In this document: one piece after another, positions 40,463 through 51,771 of the stretch | How the letters are laid out: the number at the start of each line of letters is the position of its first letter | Numbering within the stretch: position 1 is the first letter of the stretch | From: Cotesia glomerata | Lineage: Eukaryota > Arthropoda > Insecta > Hymenoptera > Braconidae | Assembly (NCBI RefSeq): GCF_020080835.1 | Contig: NC_058166.1 | Coordinates: 11,185,672 to 11,249,671 of the forward strand | DNA length: 64,000 bases | Direction of reading: 5' to 3' | Notes under the pieces: generated by a model | The model's database searches: none | Seen by the model: the letters and a program-made list of their open reading frames with translations, nothing else | Told to the model about the DNA's origin: nothing | Translations under genes and position numbers: made by a program

Positions 40463-41222
40463 CACGGAAAAAAGTAAACTGTAATAAATAACAGTCGATT
40501 TATAATAAGTAATGATCAACTGCTAAAAATTACCATTTCAAACATTAAAATCGTGATTTTACTATTCACTTTATAATATTTACCATTTAAACGTTACAAT
40601 TTACTCTTTACATGGAAGAAAATACTATTTCAAACAGTGATATTCGCTATGTAAATGTCTAAAATGTTAAAGTTTAATAATTAAGAATTCAGACTTTGAT
40701 ATTTATCATTTCGCACCTAAAAAATGATCTTATGATATGTAAAACGTATAAAATAAAGTTAGTAAATTTCTATTACAAGCAACGTCAATATTTACAAAGT
40801 AAAATGGTAAATTTTAAACGTAACGCTAAAAATCAAACTGTAATTATTGACTTGCTTGGACTGGTAAAATCTATATTTTAAAAGTATAATTTTTATTGTT
40901 TGAAATGTTAAATTCTCCCAGAGTAAGACCCCATTCTCTTTCATCTGAGTTCCCCTTCTCCTCATAATATGGACTATATATTGAAATGGCAATTTTTACT
41001 GTTTGAAACTGTAATTTTTTAAGATGAAAGAGTCGTTATTTACTATAGTGACAGCTACTGATCACTTATTTTGGATATTAAATTATAAATTGTGACTTTT
41101 ATACTTTCTACATTAAGTTCTGTAATATTTATATTTTTGCCACCCCAATGTCCGCTTTACTGTTTGAAACTATAAAAATTAACCGGAATCCGAGTGAATA
41201 TTACAGTTTACTTTTTTCCGTG
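40463..41222. mobile_element. TA-flanked MITE, TIR CACGGAAAAAAGTAAACTGT
   Basis: It is 760 bases. The right end GTTTACTTTTTTCCGTG is the complement of the left, with TA on both sides. The interior is built of AAATGGTAAA/ACTGTTTGAAA words in both orientations. It has no ORF of note. Confidence 0.75.
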
Positions 41223-41363
41223 TATACTATAAAAGTTGAAAGTCAGTCAACAGATGATTTTTGTGATATCCTATAATATAAAATTGATGATTAAACTGAA
41301 GTTAGTTTAGTATCAAAAATCTCGAAAATCTCGAAAGAATGGTAACTGATACCTTATTGATTA

Positions 41364-43176
41364 CACGGAAAGAAATACATTGCGGATATCCCTGTGTTGC
41401 TACAGGGCATTGCTATAAGTCTTATGAGTATAGGATTATCTACTATACTGTATGGTACCAGAATTTTTGCGTCTATTACACGGGCGCATAGTAGGTTTGA
41501 CGTGACAGCATTGCCGCCAGCCCCATACTGCATCGCAGATCTCGCAATGCTACTAGTTTTTCCCGCGATGCTACTTGGCGCGACAATCAATAACTCTATC
41601 GAATTACGGCCAATATTTTATGGGTACAACTACTATATCGACATAAAAATTTATAAATTAGTAAAAAGAAAATAAACGTGTGTTTACACGTGTAACGAGT
41701 ATAAATATAATAACAAGTATAAATATAACGCAATAAATAAACGTAATAAATATAATATATTGTTTTGATTTTGTTGAAATAGTAAGTACTATCATGAAAT
41801 CAAATACATCTAATAAATTAATATAATGAAAAAATCATGAAAATAAGTAAACTAACCTAAATTTATGTGATATTTTTTCTAGGTAAGAGATGGTATTGTT
41901 TATTTTATTCAGATTTAAAATTTTGTAGTTTGACTCGAAAAGTAATCGCTGGGAATGGTAAAACTTACATTCCAAAACGTTGGATTTAATATAAATTCAT
42001 TATTAAAAAAAAAAAAGTATTGTAATATATGTATAATAATTAGAAATAAAAATAAATTAAAAACAATGTTTATTTTAATTGCATACGCCGTTTTTCATTT
42101 TTCTCCTTTTACTAAATAATATTTAACTACTTAGAAATTAATTGTTACATTAAATTAGTTTAATACAAAATTTTTAAATATTTCTCATTGAACACTTTGA
42201 TAGAAGGATTTCTTTATATTTAATAAGCTTAATTGACGGTTAATAAATGATTTTTTTAACATCATACGATTTAATAAATATTTGTTAACAGGTAACAAAT
42301 ATTTATTAACAGTTAATAAGTAATTTGTTTAGTACGATGTATTAACCGTTAATAAATATTTATTAATAGTTAATAAATATTTGTTAACTGTTAAAAAATG
42401 TTTATTTAATATAAAACGCAAAAATAGCAATTTTTTTTGACACTTTTCATAACCTTATGGCTGGAATACATGATATTAATTTAATTCTTTAAATAAATTA
42501 ACGTTTTTAATATTTAAAAATATAAAAGATAATTATGAGCTGTGATAGAATTTGGTATTTTATAATAAACGTTATTATAACATAATATAATTAATGTAAA
42601 TAATTTATAAAGATGATTTTTATTTATAATCAATCTTTATATATATCAAATCATATGACATTGCAGGCGAAACAAATTCACTCTACAAAATCTTTATTAA
42701 CTGTTAATAAATATTCGTTAAATATAAATAAATATTTATTAACTATTAATAAATGTACTTTCCTCCCAAATAAATATTTATTTAATGTTGAAAAATATTT
42801 ATTGAAATTTAATAAATTAAATAATTGTTTTCAAATAAATTAAATTATTAATAGTTAATAAATCCTTCTATCAGTGCATAACCTATTTAATCAATTAAAC
42901 TAACTTTGTTACAACTTCAATATTAGCATAAGAGATATAACAATAATGGATAGACTGTTCTGCCAGGAGCATCGTAAATGTCGCCAGTTACTATGGGTCT
43001 GACGCCCATAGTGACATTGGCGCATCGGCTATAACTATTGTCGATGTTACTATTCCCACCATAGCCAAATCATCTATGCTGACGATTTTTTATCCAATGA
43101 AAATCTTCTAAACCATACAGTATGGTGTTCACACCCATAGTGACATAGTGATATCCGCAATGTATTTCTTTCCGTG
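41364..43176. mobile_element. TA-flanked MITE, TIR CACGGAAAGAAATACATTGC, with a nested MITE
   Basis: The ends CACGGAAAGAAATACATTG and ...CAATGTATTTCTTTCCGTG are flanked by TA. The second family member, 42193-42876, is inserted inside. A 93-codon frame (41394-41675) covers its left part but has no recognisable domain. Outside the element, 41290-41360 and 43179-43225 rejoin into the sequence shared with 24541-24640. Confidence 0.75.
42193..42876. mobile_element. MITE, TIR CACTTTGATAGAAGGATTT, copy 2 (nested)
   Basis: The ends match 25316-25586. The interior repeats TTAATAAATATTTGTTAAC-like words. It lies inside MITE 41364-43176. The flanks are AA and CA rather than a clean TA pair. Confidence 0.7.
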
Positions 43177-43389
43177 TAGGATTAAAGCGCGCAATTAAAA
43201 TTCCTAGTTTCATTTATTTTTTATGAAATTGAGGTTATAATTAATTGGTTAATCATCTACAAATTATCCATTGTCATCGAACATTGGAAAGAAAAAATTA
43301 ACATTAATAACTTTCTTCTCCCAGTTGATGGTGATTATAATCGATATTTACGTTCTATGAAGCAAAATAATAAAAATCTGAACATAATA

Positions 43390-45071
43390 CAGTACAACCT
43401 GGCTATAAGTTACTCGATTATAAGTTACTTCCCCTCAATTTTTTTTCACTCTTCTCGGGATGGTTCCCCCACTACACGGTGAGAAATTTCTGTAGAAATT
43501 TACTATGCATACATAATAAGACTGAACCTTAATGACTCAATTCAAAATATTACCATAAAAATTTAAGAATATCATATTGTACCAATCAATATTTACTAGG
43601 GACCATAGTAAATTTGACCATGCAACTGTTACATAAACATATATAAAAAATTTTCGTAAACTGACAGAACAAAAACTGTTAGTGTGCTTAAAACTTTTCA
43701 TTATAGTTCTATAGTAAAATTTCTGTTGCTCAGTCGACAATAAAAATTTATAAAAAAGTTTCACATTTAGTCACGTGTACTCGGTTTAAATTTAAAATTG
43801 TGACTATGAAATTTTCAAATGTCCCATAGTAAACGTATGCGCGTCAGTCGCGACGCGCGCTCTTTCATTTTTTCATACTGCTTTGTTTTGTCAACATAAG
43901 TGTACAGACGCTATCAGTAGTGGTTAACGGTGTTATGAAAATTGCAATAAACATTAAGTTTTAAATAAATATTAGTTTATAAATCCATCAACACATGAAT
44001 AGTTAATGAAAATTTGTAAGATTCATAAATAATAAAATATTTTATAATTTACCGTGAAAAATTAAAATGAAAACAAACATTTGATGGTTAACCTGCAACC
44101 GACACTTCTAATAATAATAAAAAATAATTTAAAAGTTATATATTGTGTTTATAATTATTCACAATAAAATTAACTGCCAAAATAAATCCTACGTTTATTG
44201 TTAAAAATGAAAAAAAAAAATAAAAAAAACTATATTTTAAAAAAATATTTTTAAAAATTATTGCAAACAAAAAAAATCTTGTTTGGTTTGATATTTTTTT
44301 TAATTGCTAAAAATATTTTTTACTCTAAAATTTTTTATTTTTTACAAACGTTTTCTTATTTTTTTTGCTATAGTACATTCGGAAATTTAAATTATTGGCT
44401 CAGGTTTACTAAGTTCTGAGCAGGGCTGACTTTATCTACCAAAAAAATTAATTTTAGACAAACTTAAATAAATATACCTTGCATTGTTTTATTATAGATT
44501 TAAAAAAAAAATAATATAGTTATTTTAAGTTGTTGCTACAAGATATGCTCAGATCTGCTAAGAACTTAGTAAACTTGAACGCAGCCATTGCATATTTCAT
44601 TTTACTATGGTACATTTCAATTTCTACCATTTACTATGTCTGATTTCATTTGTTTCAGAAATTACTATGGGCCATTGTAAAATTTTATTCTGAGTCAATA
44701 AGGTTCACTAGTAATATGCATCATTGTAATATCTAAAATCCATGCAGAAAAAAAAATAATGAAAATTTCTCACCGTGTACATTTCTACTGACAACGTTTT
44801 TCGGTTATCGCTGAGGAGTTTATTCCCGCAGTCCTTTTATAAGTTACTCTCATATGTACTATATATACACAAAAAACAGCACTATTATACGTAAAGAAAT
44901 GACAAACGTCAAGTAACTTATAAAAGGAGTGCGGGTGCAAATACAAACACGATGCACACATATGCATCAAACCGAGCGATCTCGGAGTTAAACGTAGTGA
45001 TGGGGGACAAATTTTTCCGAGAATTTTTTCTCCTACAGCCCCAAACAGTAACTTATAACCAGGTTGTACTG
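43390..45071. mobile_element. TA-flanked element, TIR CAGTACAACCTGGCTATAAG, split by a MITE
   Basis: The right end CTTATAACCAGGTTGTACTG complements the left, with TA flanks. Ends starting CAGT next to TA are typical of pogo-like Tc1/mariner elements. The two halves (43390-43474 and 44778-45071) are separated by MITE 43475-44777. No transposase is left. Confidence 0.7.
43475..44777. mobile_element. 1.3-kb TA-flanked MITE, TIR CACGGTGAGAAATTTCTG
   Basis: The right end GAAAATTTCTCACCGTG mirrors the left, with TA on both sides. The interior has 'CATTTACTATG/CATAGTAAA' words and AT-rich filler. It is inserted in 43390-45071. Confidence 0.75.
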
Positions 45072-45557
45072 TAAATAGATTTTCTTTCTAAAGTTATAAA
45101 ACTGTAGAATTTTTTTGAGTGGAAGGTTTTTTATTTTTTAGATTATCTATACTAATGAATGGAGAGCCGTTTTTTTTGTCCAGTTATACTGCGAAAACTA
45201 CTGAACCAATCGGAATAATACTTATACCATAAGATACAACGTGTTTCGGAGAAGATTTTAGTATATGATATAGTGTTGATTACTTATCCGGAACCTATAT
45301 TTTTTTGACTTAGAAATAATGAATTTCTATTGTAACTAAATTTATTCTATTCGATTGTCATTCATTTGAAATCAATTTTTTAATTCTATTGGTTATGTTT
45401 ATATACTAGGCGAATTTCTTCACTTATGAGACCTGCAATTTCTTTAACTGAAACTTTCAATGCTCATTACAAATTTTTTTTTCATATCAATTATTATTCA
45501 TTTTTGTAAGAAAGACACGGGAATGTTATAATGATTGCACATTGAAAGTTACAATGA

Positions 45558-46525
45558 TGTTAAAAAAACAATAGCTGGAGAGTCAGTTTTATAGGTTAAT
45601 TTTATTGACAATTATTACAAAATTAACAATAAGTTTAAGTTAGAGAACACACAATCTTTTAGATCACAGTTTCGTTTTATGAAATCAATGAGTCACTCAA
45701 ATGGTTAAAATAGTGGTTAGACACCGTAAACCCAAAGGAGAAGAGGTGCTGGATCTGTTGATTAGGAATAGACTTCTAGAAGGTGTTCAAGGGAGCCTGC
45801 AGGTGCACCTTACAAGGTGATGACCAGCCGGGCCTTGGGTACGATGATTTTCTCTGAGGGGTACCACAAGGAAGCTTGTAGGTCACCTAACAGGGTGAAA
45901 AGAAGTACCGAGCCTTGAACACGATGATTTTCTTGTCTAGAAGTCGCCAAAGAAGATGCTTTTCGATTAGGTTATAAACACGCTGACTTAGATGATTTTC
46001 TCACACTCAGAATAACAAGATTTTACTTGTAGACAAGTTCGTTGCAGTGAAAGACTTTTATCTTAGCTTGATATCACGATGTGAATAGTAAGCGTTTGAA
46101 ATGAAGACTGACTCGCAGCGCCGGATGGACTGGCTTATATACTTGACTGGCGGGATTCTCGAATTTTCAGCTGAAATTCTCTCGATTGAGTTGGAGAGAA
46201 CTCTTTTTTGATAAATTCACTTTCCAGATTAACAAAATGAATGATTTTGATACAAAATGAATTTTTACTTTATTTTAACTCTTTTGATTATTAATTAATC
46301 GATTTTTAATTAATATTTAGCCAAATTAAGAATTTTGATCTAGACTTTTCTTTTACGAGATGTTTCTAGGCGCAGACGCGAGTAAGGCGCAGGCGCGAGC
46401 GCGAGCTAAGCGACAGCGCCAATGTTGTTGTTTAGAGTACTCATAACGATCAATAGGTGGCGCCACATATTTAATAATTTTGAATTATAACCAACAATTT
46501 TGAATTATATCTTTATTTTTAAACA
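45558..46525 (-). repeat. 3' LTR of the BEL/Pao element (968 bases)
   Basis: It is the same length as 51772-52739 and appears identical to it. The ends are TG...CA on both strands. The target duplication AATGA is at 45553-45557 and 52740-52744. On the minus strand it follows a purine tract AAAGGCGGGCGGAAAA (46541-46526), the plus-strand priming site. Confidence 0.92.
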
Positions 46526-46541
46526 TTTTCCGCCCGCCTTT
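46526..46541 (-). promoter_or_regulatory. Polypurine tract of the BEL/Pao element
   Basis: The minus strand reads AAAGGCGGGCGGAAAA immediately before the 3' LTR. It is where second-strand DNA synthesis would be primed. Confidence 0.75.
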
Positions 46542-46566
46542 GTTAAATTGATTTAACAAACTATTG

Positions 46567-49500
46567 TTAATGAATTGGTAAGATTCTTAATTTAGTGACA
46601 GGTCTTTCAAAGGTACTCGTAGCCGTTTTTACAGTAACTACTCGAACGTGGCCATCCTTACCGGGGTGAACCTTGATGATACGTCCTAGAGGCCATTTTG
46701 TTGGTGGATATCTTTCATCCGTAATGAGAACTAGTGACCCTGGTTTGATTTCAGGCATTGGTTGATTCCATTTGTAAATCGGTTGATACTTTTGAAGATA
46801 TTCTTTAGACCACTTAGTCCAAAAATCATCAGTCATGCGTCGCAGAAGCTGCCATCGAGAAAGACGAGATATTTGAATATCTTCTAAAGAAGGTTCAGGT
46901 ACAATATTTAGTGGTCCTCCTATAAGAAAATGACCAGGAGTTAGCACGGAAAGATCATCAGGATCTTCAGTGAGCGAACATAGAGGCCTTGAGTTCAAAA
47001 CAGCTTCAACTTGAGTCAGGAAGGTACTCATTTCTTCATAAGTTAGTTGTTGTTCTCCTATTACTCTACAAAGATGGTGTTTTGTTGATCTCACTCCAGA
47101 TTCCCACTTTCCACCGAAATGAGGAGCAGAAGGAGGATTAAACAACCATTGAGTACCGTCATTGGCGAGGAGTGAAGCTAGTTTACCAAGCTGTTTTGAT
47201 GTTGAAGAAAAGAGGTTTCGAAGTTCCGAGTCCGCTCCTCTGAGATTGGTTCCACAATCGCTTCTCAATGTTGCACAAATCCCACGTCTGGCAGTAAACC
47301 GTTTATAAGCTGCTATAAAGGCATTAGTTGTATAATCGGTGACAAGTTCTAGATGAATAGCTGACGTAGATTCACAGACAAATAAGGCAATGTATGCTTT
47401 ATATTCACGAGCATTGCGTCCTCTCCAAGTTTTTAGCATGAATGGTCCAGCATAGTCAACACCGGTATGCAAAAAGGGACGAGAAGGAGTAACTCGATGA
47501 ATTGGTAATTGACCCATTAGTTGTTGGCTCTTGATTTGTCGGAATCTTGCACATCTTACACAGTTCCAGATTGCTGATTTGACTGAAGTTCTTCCTCCAA
47601 TAATCCAGAATTCATCTAGAATAAAGGATAAAGTCTTTTGGATTCCTCCATGAAGAGTTTTTTGATGAGCTTTATCAATGATCATCTTAGTCAGTGGAGA
47701 ATTTCGTGGAAGAATAGCTGGATGTTTGGCACCAAATGGCAAGTGAGATGACTCTAATCTTCCTCCTACTCGAAGAATCCCTTGTGAATCGATAAAAGGT
47801 GTTAATCTTACTAGAGGATTAGAGTTGGACAGATGTTCTCCTCTGGATAGTTGTTTGATTTCTTGATTGAAGGCATGTTGTTGCGTTATCTTGACCCAGT
47901 AGAATTTAGCGTCGTTTAATTCTTGTACAGTGATTGGCTCAGTTTTAAGATTTGCTGCTTTCTTCCGTAATCTTAGAATGAATCTTCTACAAAGGGCAGT
48001 GATACGAAGTAGTCGAGTTAAATTATGATAAATGCGATTTAGTTGATCAAATGGTTTCGGTGTTGTTCTCCGAAGAAACTCTTCAATTGACATAGGTATA
48101 AGTTTGGTTGTCATTACTTTAATTGGACGTTCTTCCAGATGATCGTTGATCGTTGGAATTGTTGAACCATTAGGCCATGATGATGATGACTGCTTTAACC
48201 ATTCAGGACCAAACCACCAAATAGAATGCTTGAATAACTGAGTTGGAGTTAATCCACGTGTAGCGCAGTCAGCAGGATTTTCTTTACCTGGTACAAAATG
48301 CCATTTTGCTGCGGGAAGAGTTTCTTGGATAAAGCAAACTCTGTTATGAATAAATTCTTTCCAACGAGATGGATGATTATTTATCCAAGTATGTGTGATT
48401 GCGGAATCCGTCCAAAGATGAACTTGAGGTTTCTTTATTTCAAACTTTTGAAGAACGTGATGAACTAATTTTGTTAGTAGGACAGCAGCTGATAGTTCTA
48501 GTCGAGGGATCGTTAGCCTCTTGATAGGAGCTACCTTGGTCTTCGAGCACAATAACACAGTCTGAGTTTTTTCATTTGGATCTTTTGATAAGACGTAAAT
48601 GACAGCAGCGAGAGCTTGCTGAGATGCATCACAAAATCCATGAATTTCACAAGGATTACTGCGTGATGTTTGAAGCCAGCGAGGAATTGACATCTGATTC
48701 ATCTCTTGGAAACTCTGAATCAAATCTTTCCATTGATTTGAAAGAACTGCAGATAGTGGATCGTCCCAGTCCAGCTGATTCGTCCAGAGTTGTTGAATAA
48801 AGATCTTTGCCGTGATTACTACCGGAGCCAGAAGTCCAAGTGGGTCGAAGAATCTAGCAATGGTTGATAGGATTGTCCGTTTTGTAATTTTTGAATAAGC
48901 AGGAATATTCCATGTAAACTGGAACTTATCAGTAATCGGACTCCAATTCATGCCAAGAGCATGTACAACTGTACTTTTATCAATTGTTACTGAAGAAGCC
49001 AGAAGTTGATCCGCAGATGAGATTGATTGAAGAGTTGAAGGTTCATTGCTTATCCATTTCTTAAGAGGGAAACCGCCCGCCATGCAGAGATTGTTTACTT
49101 GTTTCACCGTTTCTTGTGCTTCTTGAATGGAATCTTCACCACCGAAAACATCGTCAACGTATCGGCCTTTTGTTAGAGTTGATATAGCCAGAGGGTACTT
49201 TGGTCCTTCATCTTCAACTAGTTGCTGCATAACTCGCAAAGCTAGAAAGGGAGCACAAGCCATCCCATAAGTGACAGTCATTAGTTGATAAATAATTAAT
49301 TCATCCTTTTCGTTTTTCCACAAAATTCTCTGGAGATCCCAATCATTTGGATGGACCATGATTTGTCTGTACATCTTCTCAATATCCGAGACGAAGACAT
49401 ATTTAAAGAACCGGAATCGTAAGAGTACATCGATTAGTTCAGTTTGTAGCTTAGGTCCAGTGTGAAGAATGTCATTTAAAGATAACCCACTTGAAGTCTT

Positions 49501-51228
49501 ACAAGATGCATTGAAGACCACTCGCAATTTAGTTGTTAGACTTTGTTCTCGTATTACTCCGTGATGAGGTAAGTAATAGCTGTGCTTAGGCTCAGCAGTA
49601 GACTTAGATACCAATCTCATATGTTGTAGTCGTTGATATTCATCCATGAATCCATGATAAGCTATCCTCAATGATGAGTCTTTCAGGAATCGCTTAGATA
49701 AAGTAAATAACATACGATGTGCTGCACTCTTTGATTCTCCAAGAGATTCGACCGGCTTTTTAAATGGTAATCTGACGATATAGCGGCCAGTATTATCTCG
49801 AGAATGTGTTTCCTTGAAATGATCTTCACATTCTTGGTCATTTGGGGTTAAAGAAGATTTATTGCTTACAGGAATATCATCGAGCTTCCAAAATCTTTGT
49901 ATAAGTTCGTAGAGTTCTTCATCAACAGAAGTGTGAAAACACTGTATTGAAGAGGTAGAAGAATTTCCAGTGGGACCGAAAAGGATCCATCCGAAGATCG
50001 TTGATTGAGCCGTAGGAGAGTTATTTGGTCCCTTTCGTAGTCCTTCAAGACAAATTTGACCATAATAATCTGCTCCAATGATAACATCAATTTTACCAGG
50101 TTGATTGTAGCTAGGGTCGGCTAGTTGAAGTTGTTGAAAATGACTCCAATTTGCAGATGACGTAGCTTGAATCCTTGCTGTTAACTTAGGAAGAACATGA
50201 GCTTGAATATTTACTTGTTGAGATGACTTGAAGTGAGGTCGTAATGTAACTGATACCAGACCTTGAGTTCTTCCGGCATTTACCGCGCCGATTCCATGTA
50301 ATTCGAATATTACTGGTTTCCTTTTAAGATGAAGCTGCTGAACTAATCTTTTAGATATAAAAGATACTTGAGACCCAGGATCAATCAATGCTCTTGCTTG
50401 GACTTGATATCCTTGTTCCGAAACGACTGCGACTTGAGCAGTGGCGAGCAGAGTTTGATTAGCTGTTGAAGTTGAATAAGATGTTAAATTGGCTTGAACA
50501 TTTGGTGTTGAATCTGCTTCATCTCTATGGATAGCTGTATGATGTCTTTTTCCGCAATTCATACACCTTCTTGTCGAAGTACACTTGTTGACTAGATGAT
50601 TTCTCAAGCAATTATAACATAACTTCTTGTCTTTGATAATTGCCAATTTTTTCTCAAGTGGTTTATTAGCAAACTCTGGACATTTAGCTGTATAATGATC
50701 TGCGGAGCAAATAGAACATTTCTTGAAATTACTTGGATCTCCAGATGCATGATGAACCGTAGTTACTCTTGGATTATGCTGAGACCCAGGCTTTCTTGAT
50801 TTTTCGACTGCTTGGAGAGTTAGTAATCGACTCATCAGAAACTCTATGAACTGTTTCCAAGTTGGAGGATCTTTGGTAGAACCTAGATGGAGTTCCCATG
50901 CCTTGACAGATTCTGAATCCAGACGTTGAACCGTAATAAACACCAAGAAATCATCCCAAGTGTTAACTGGTCGTCCAAGTGTCTCTAAAGTTCGATAGAT
51001 TTGTGTAATTGTAGAATAGAGACCTTCCATTTCCACAGCTGATTCTTTTGTCATCCTCTTCATGGTAATTAATGATTGAAGCGCTGAATTTACCAACAAC
51101 CGCTTATTTTCGTAGAATGAAACTAGCGCATCCCATGCTTTTTGAAAATTATCAGTTGTTAAGGCTGTATTCTTTAAAAATCCGCTGCTGGACCAGTAAG
51201 ACTCTGCTTGAGATAATGAAGCTTCCAT
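46567..51228 (-). CDS. BEL/Pao gag(C-terminal)-pol polyprotein, 1553 codons
   Basis: This is the main open frame of the retrotransposon. Domains in order are: gag remainder; zinc knuckles CSICSADHYTAKC (171-183), CYNCLRNHLVNKC (204-216) and CMNCGKRHHTAIH (222-234); an aspartic protease with DPGS at 283-286; RT with the catalytic Asp in FVSDIEKMY (612-620) and YVDD (690-693); RNase H (GFCDAS, 864; WTDSAI, 939); and an integrase zinc region (H1188, H1193, C1223, C1226). The integrase D-D-E residues follow in GVDYAGP, SDCGTN and GGKWESG (D1258, D1324, E1376), and last comes a C-terminal domain as in other Pao proteins. All catalytic motifs look intact and there is no internal stop. No env-like gene follows. 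The first residues overlap the preceding gag frame. Confidence 0.93.
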   Translation of the reverse strand: MEASLSQAESYWSSSGFLKNTALTTDNFQKAWDALVSFYENKRLLVNSALQSLITMKRMTKESAVEMEGLYSTITQIYRTLETLGRPVNTWDDFLVFITVQRLDSESVKAWELHLGSTKDPPTWKQFIEFLMSRLLTLQAVEKSRKPGSQHNPRVTTVHHASGDPSNFKKCSICSADHYTAKCPEFANKPLEKKLAIIKDKKLCYNCLRNHLVNKCTSTRRCMNCGKRHHTAIHRDEADSTPNVQANLTSYSTSTANQTLLATAQVAVVSEQGYQVQARALIDPGSQVSFISKRLVQQLHLKRKPVIFELHGIGAVNAGRTQGLVSVTLRPHFKSSQQVNIQAHVLPKLTARIQATSSANWSHFQQLQLADPSYNQPGKIDVIIGADYYGQICLEGLRKGPNNSPTAQSTIFGWILFGPTGNSSTSSIQCFHTSVDEELYELIQRFWKLDDIPVSNKSSLTPNDQECEDHFKETHSRDNTGRYIVRLPFKKPVESLGESKSAAHRMLFTLSKRFLKDSSLRIAYHGFMDEYQRLQHMRLVSKSTAEPKHSYYLPHHGVIREQSLTTKLRVVFNASCKTSSGLSLNDILHTGPKLQTELIDVLLRFRFFKYVFVSDIEKMYRQIMVHPNDWDLQRILWKNEKDELIIYQLMTVTYGMACAPFLALRVMQQLVEDEGPKYPLAISTLTKGRYVDDVFGGEDSIQEAQETVKQVNNLCMAGGFPLKKWISNEPSTLQSISSADQLLASSVTIDKSTVVHALGMNWSPITDKFQFTWNIPAYSKITKRTILSTIARFFDPLGLLAPVVITAKIFIQQLWTNQLDWDDPLSAVLSNQWKDLIQSFQEMNQMSIPRWLQTSRSNPCEIHGFCDASQQALAAVIYVLSKDPNEKTQTVLLCSKTKVAPIKRLTIPRLELSAAVLLTKLVHHVLQKFEIKKPQVHLWTDSAITHTWINNHPSRWKEFIHNRVCFIQETLPAAKWHFVPGKENPADCATRGLTPTQLFKHSIWWFGPEWLKQSSSSWPNGSTIPTINDHLEERPIKVMTTKLIPMSIEEFLRRTTPKPFDQLNRIYHNLTRLLRITALCRRFILRLRKKAANLKTEPITVQELNDAKFYWVKITQQHAFNQEIKQLSRGEHLSNSNPLVRLTPFIDSQGILRVGGRLESSHLPFGAKHPAILPRNSPLTKMIIDKAHQKTLHGGIQKTLSFILDEFWIIGGRTSVKSAIWNCVRCARFRQIKSQQLMGQLPIHRVTPSRPFLHTGVDYAGPFMLKTWRGRNAREYKAYIALFVCESTSAIHLELVTDYTTNAFIAAYKRFTARRGICATLRSDCGTNLRGADSELRNLFSSTSKQLGKLASLLANDGTQWLFNPPSAPHFGGKWESGVRSTKHHLCRVIGEQQLTYEEMSTFLTQVEAVLNSRPLCSLTEDPDDLSVLTPGHFLIGGPLNIVPEPSLEDIQISRLSRWQLLRRMTDDFWTKWSKEYLQKYQPIYKWNQPMPEIKPGSLVLITDERYPPTKWPLGRIIKVHPGKDGHVRVVTVKTATSTFERPVTKLRILPIH

Positions 51229-51728
51229 ATGATGGATAAAGAATTATTGTTGAGAACCATGGAGGTGAACAGATCCTTGAATTGCAGCCATTCAGATGGA
51301 TTACCATTAAACTTTGGTAGATCAAGATTTGGTAGACGAGGACCGAAATGATGAACCGGTAATTCCGTATTCGTGACTGACGATGCTCTGCTCTCAGCCT
51401 GTCGTAGCTGATAATACAAGGTGTTCATCTTTTCCAATGCTTCTAGGTATGCATCATAGGTAATTCGGTAGAGATTGTCCTGGAGATAAGGGAGCCTTAA
51501 TACCTTTCGCTTCTTATGATCACTTAACTTTCTCATAGCAATTTTAATTGCATCATGAGTAGCTGAGAATTTGTTCCAGGTGTCACGCAAAGCAGTTTTC
51601 CTAGCCTCCACACGTTGAAGCGAAATATTTTCTTCCCCGACACGAGTTAAGTTTGTGGTGGCCTCGTTGATGATTTTGATGAGCTCCATCTGCTCATCAA
51701 TATGATTCTTGATATGACTGACTCTCAT
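51174..51728 (-). CDS. BEL/Pao gag N-terminal frame, 184 codons
   Basis: The ATG (51728-51726) is about 44 bases after the 5' LTR. The product begins with a helical region and ends with the typical BEL gag segment LPNLDLPKFNGNPSEWLQF and KLHYLKQSLTG. Gag continues without a gap in the other frame (51228-46567) across a run of five T near 51180, overlapping the TAA. Either a one-base loss separated gag from pol, or ribosomes slip back one base there. Most BEL elements have one continuous frame, which favours a loss. Confidence 0.85.
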   Translation of the reverse strand: MRVSHIKNHIDEQMELIKIINEATTNLTRVGEENISLQRVEARKTALRDTWNKFSATHDAIKIAMRKLSDHKKRKVLRLPYLQDNLYRITYDAYLEALEKMNTLYYQLRQAESRASSVTNTELPVHHFGPRLPNLDLPKFNGNPSEWLQFKDLFTSMVLNNNSLSIIWKLHYLKQSLTGPAADF

Positions 51729-51750
51729 CTTGACACTGTTTCACTTGAAA

Positions 51751-51766
51751 CCACGCTCTGCTACCA
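51751..51766 (-). promoter_or_regulatory. tRNA primer-binding site of the BEL/Pao element
   Basis: TGGTAGCAGAGCGTGG on the minus strand lies 5 bases inside the 5' LTR boundary and would pair with a tRNA 3' end finishing in CCA. I do not assign the tRNA. Confidence 0.65.
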
Positions 51767-51771
51767 AAAAA

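Noticed and set aside
41394..41675. 93-codon ORF
   Set aside because: It lies within a TA-flanked MITE, has no recognisable domain and no promoter or splice context.
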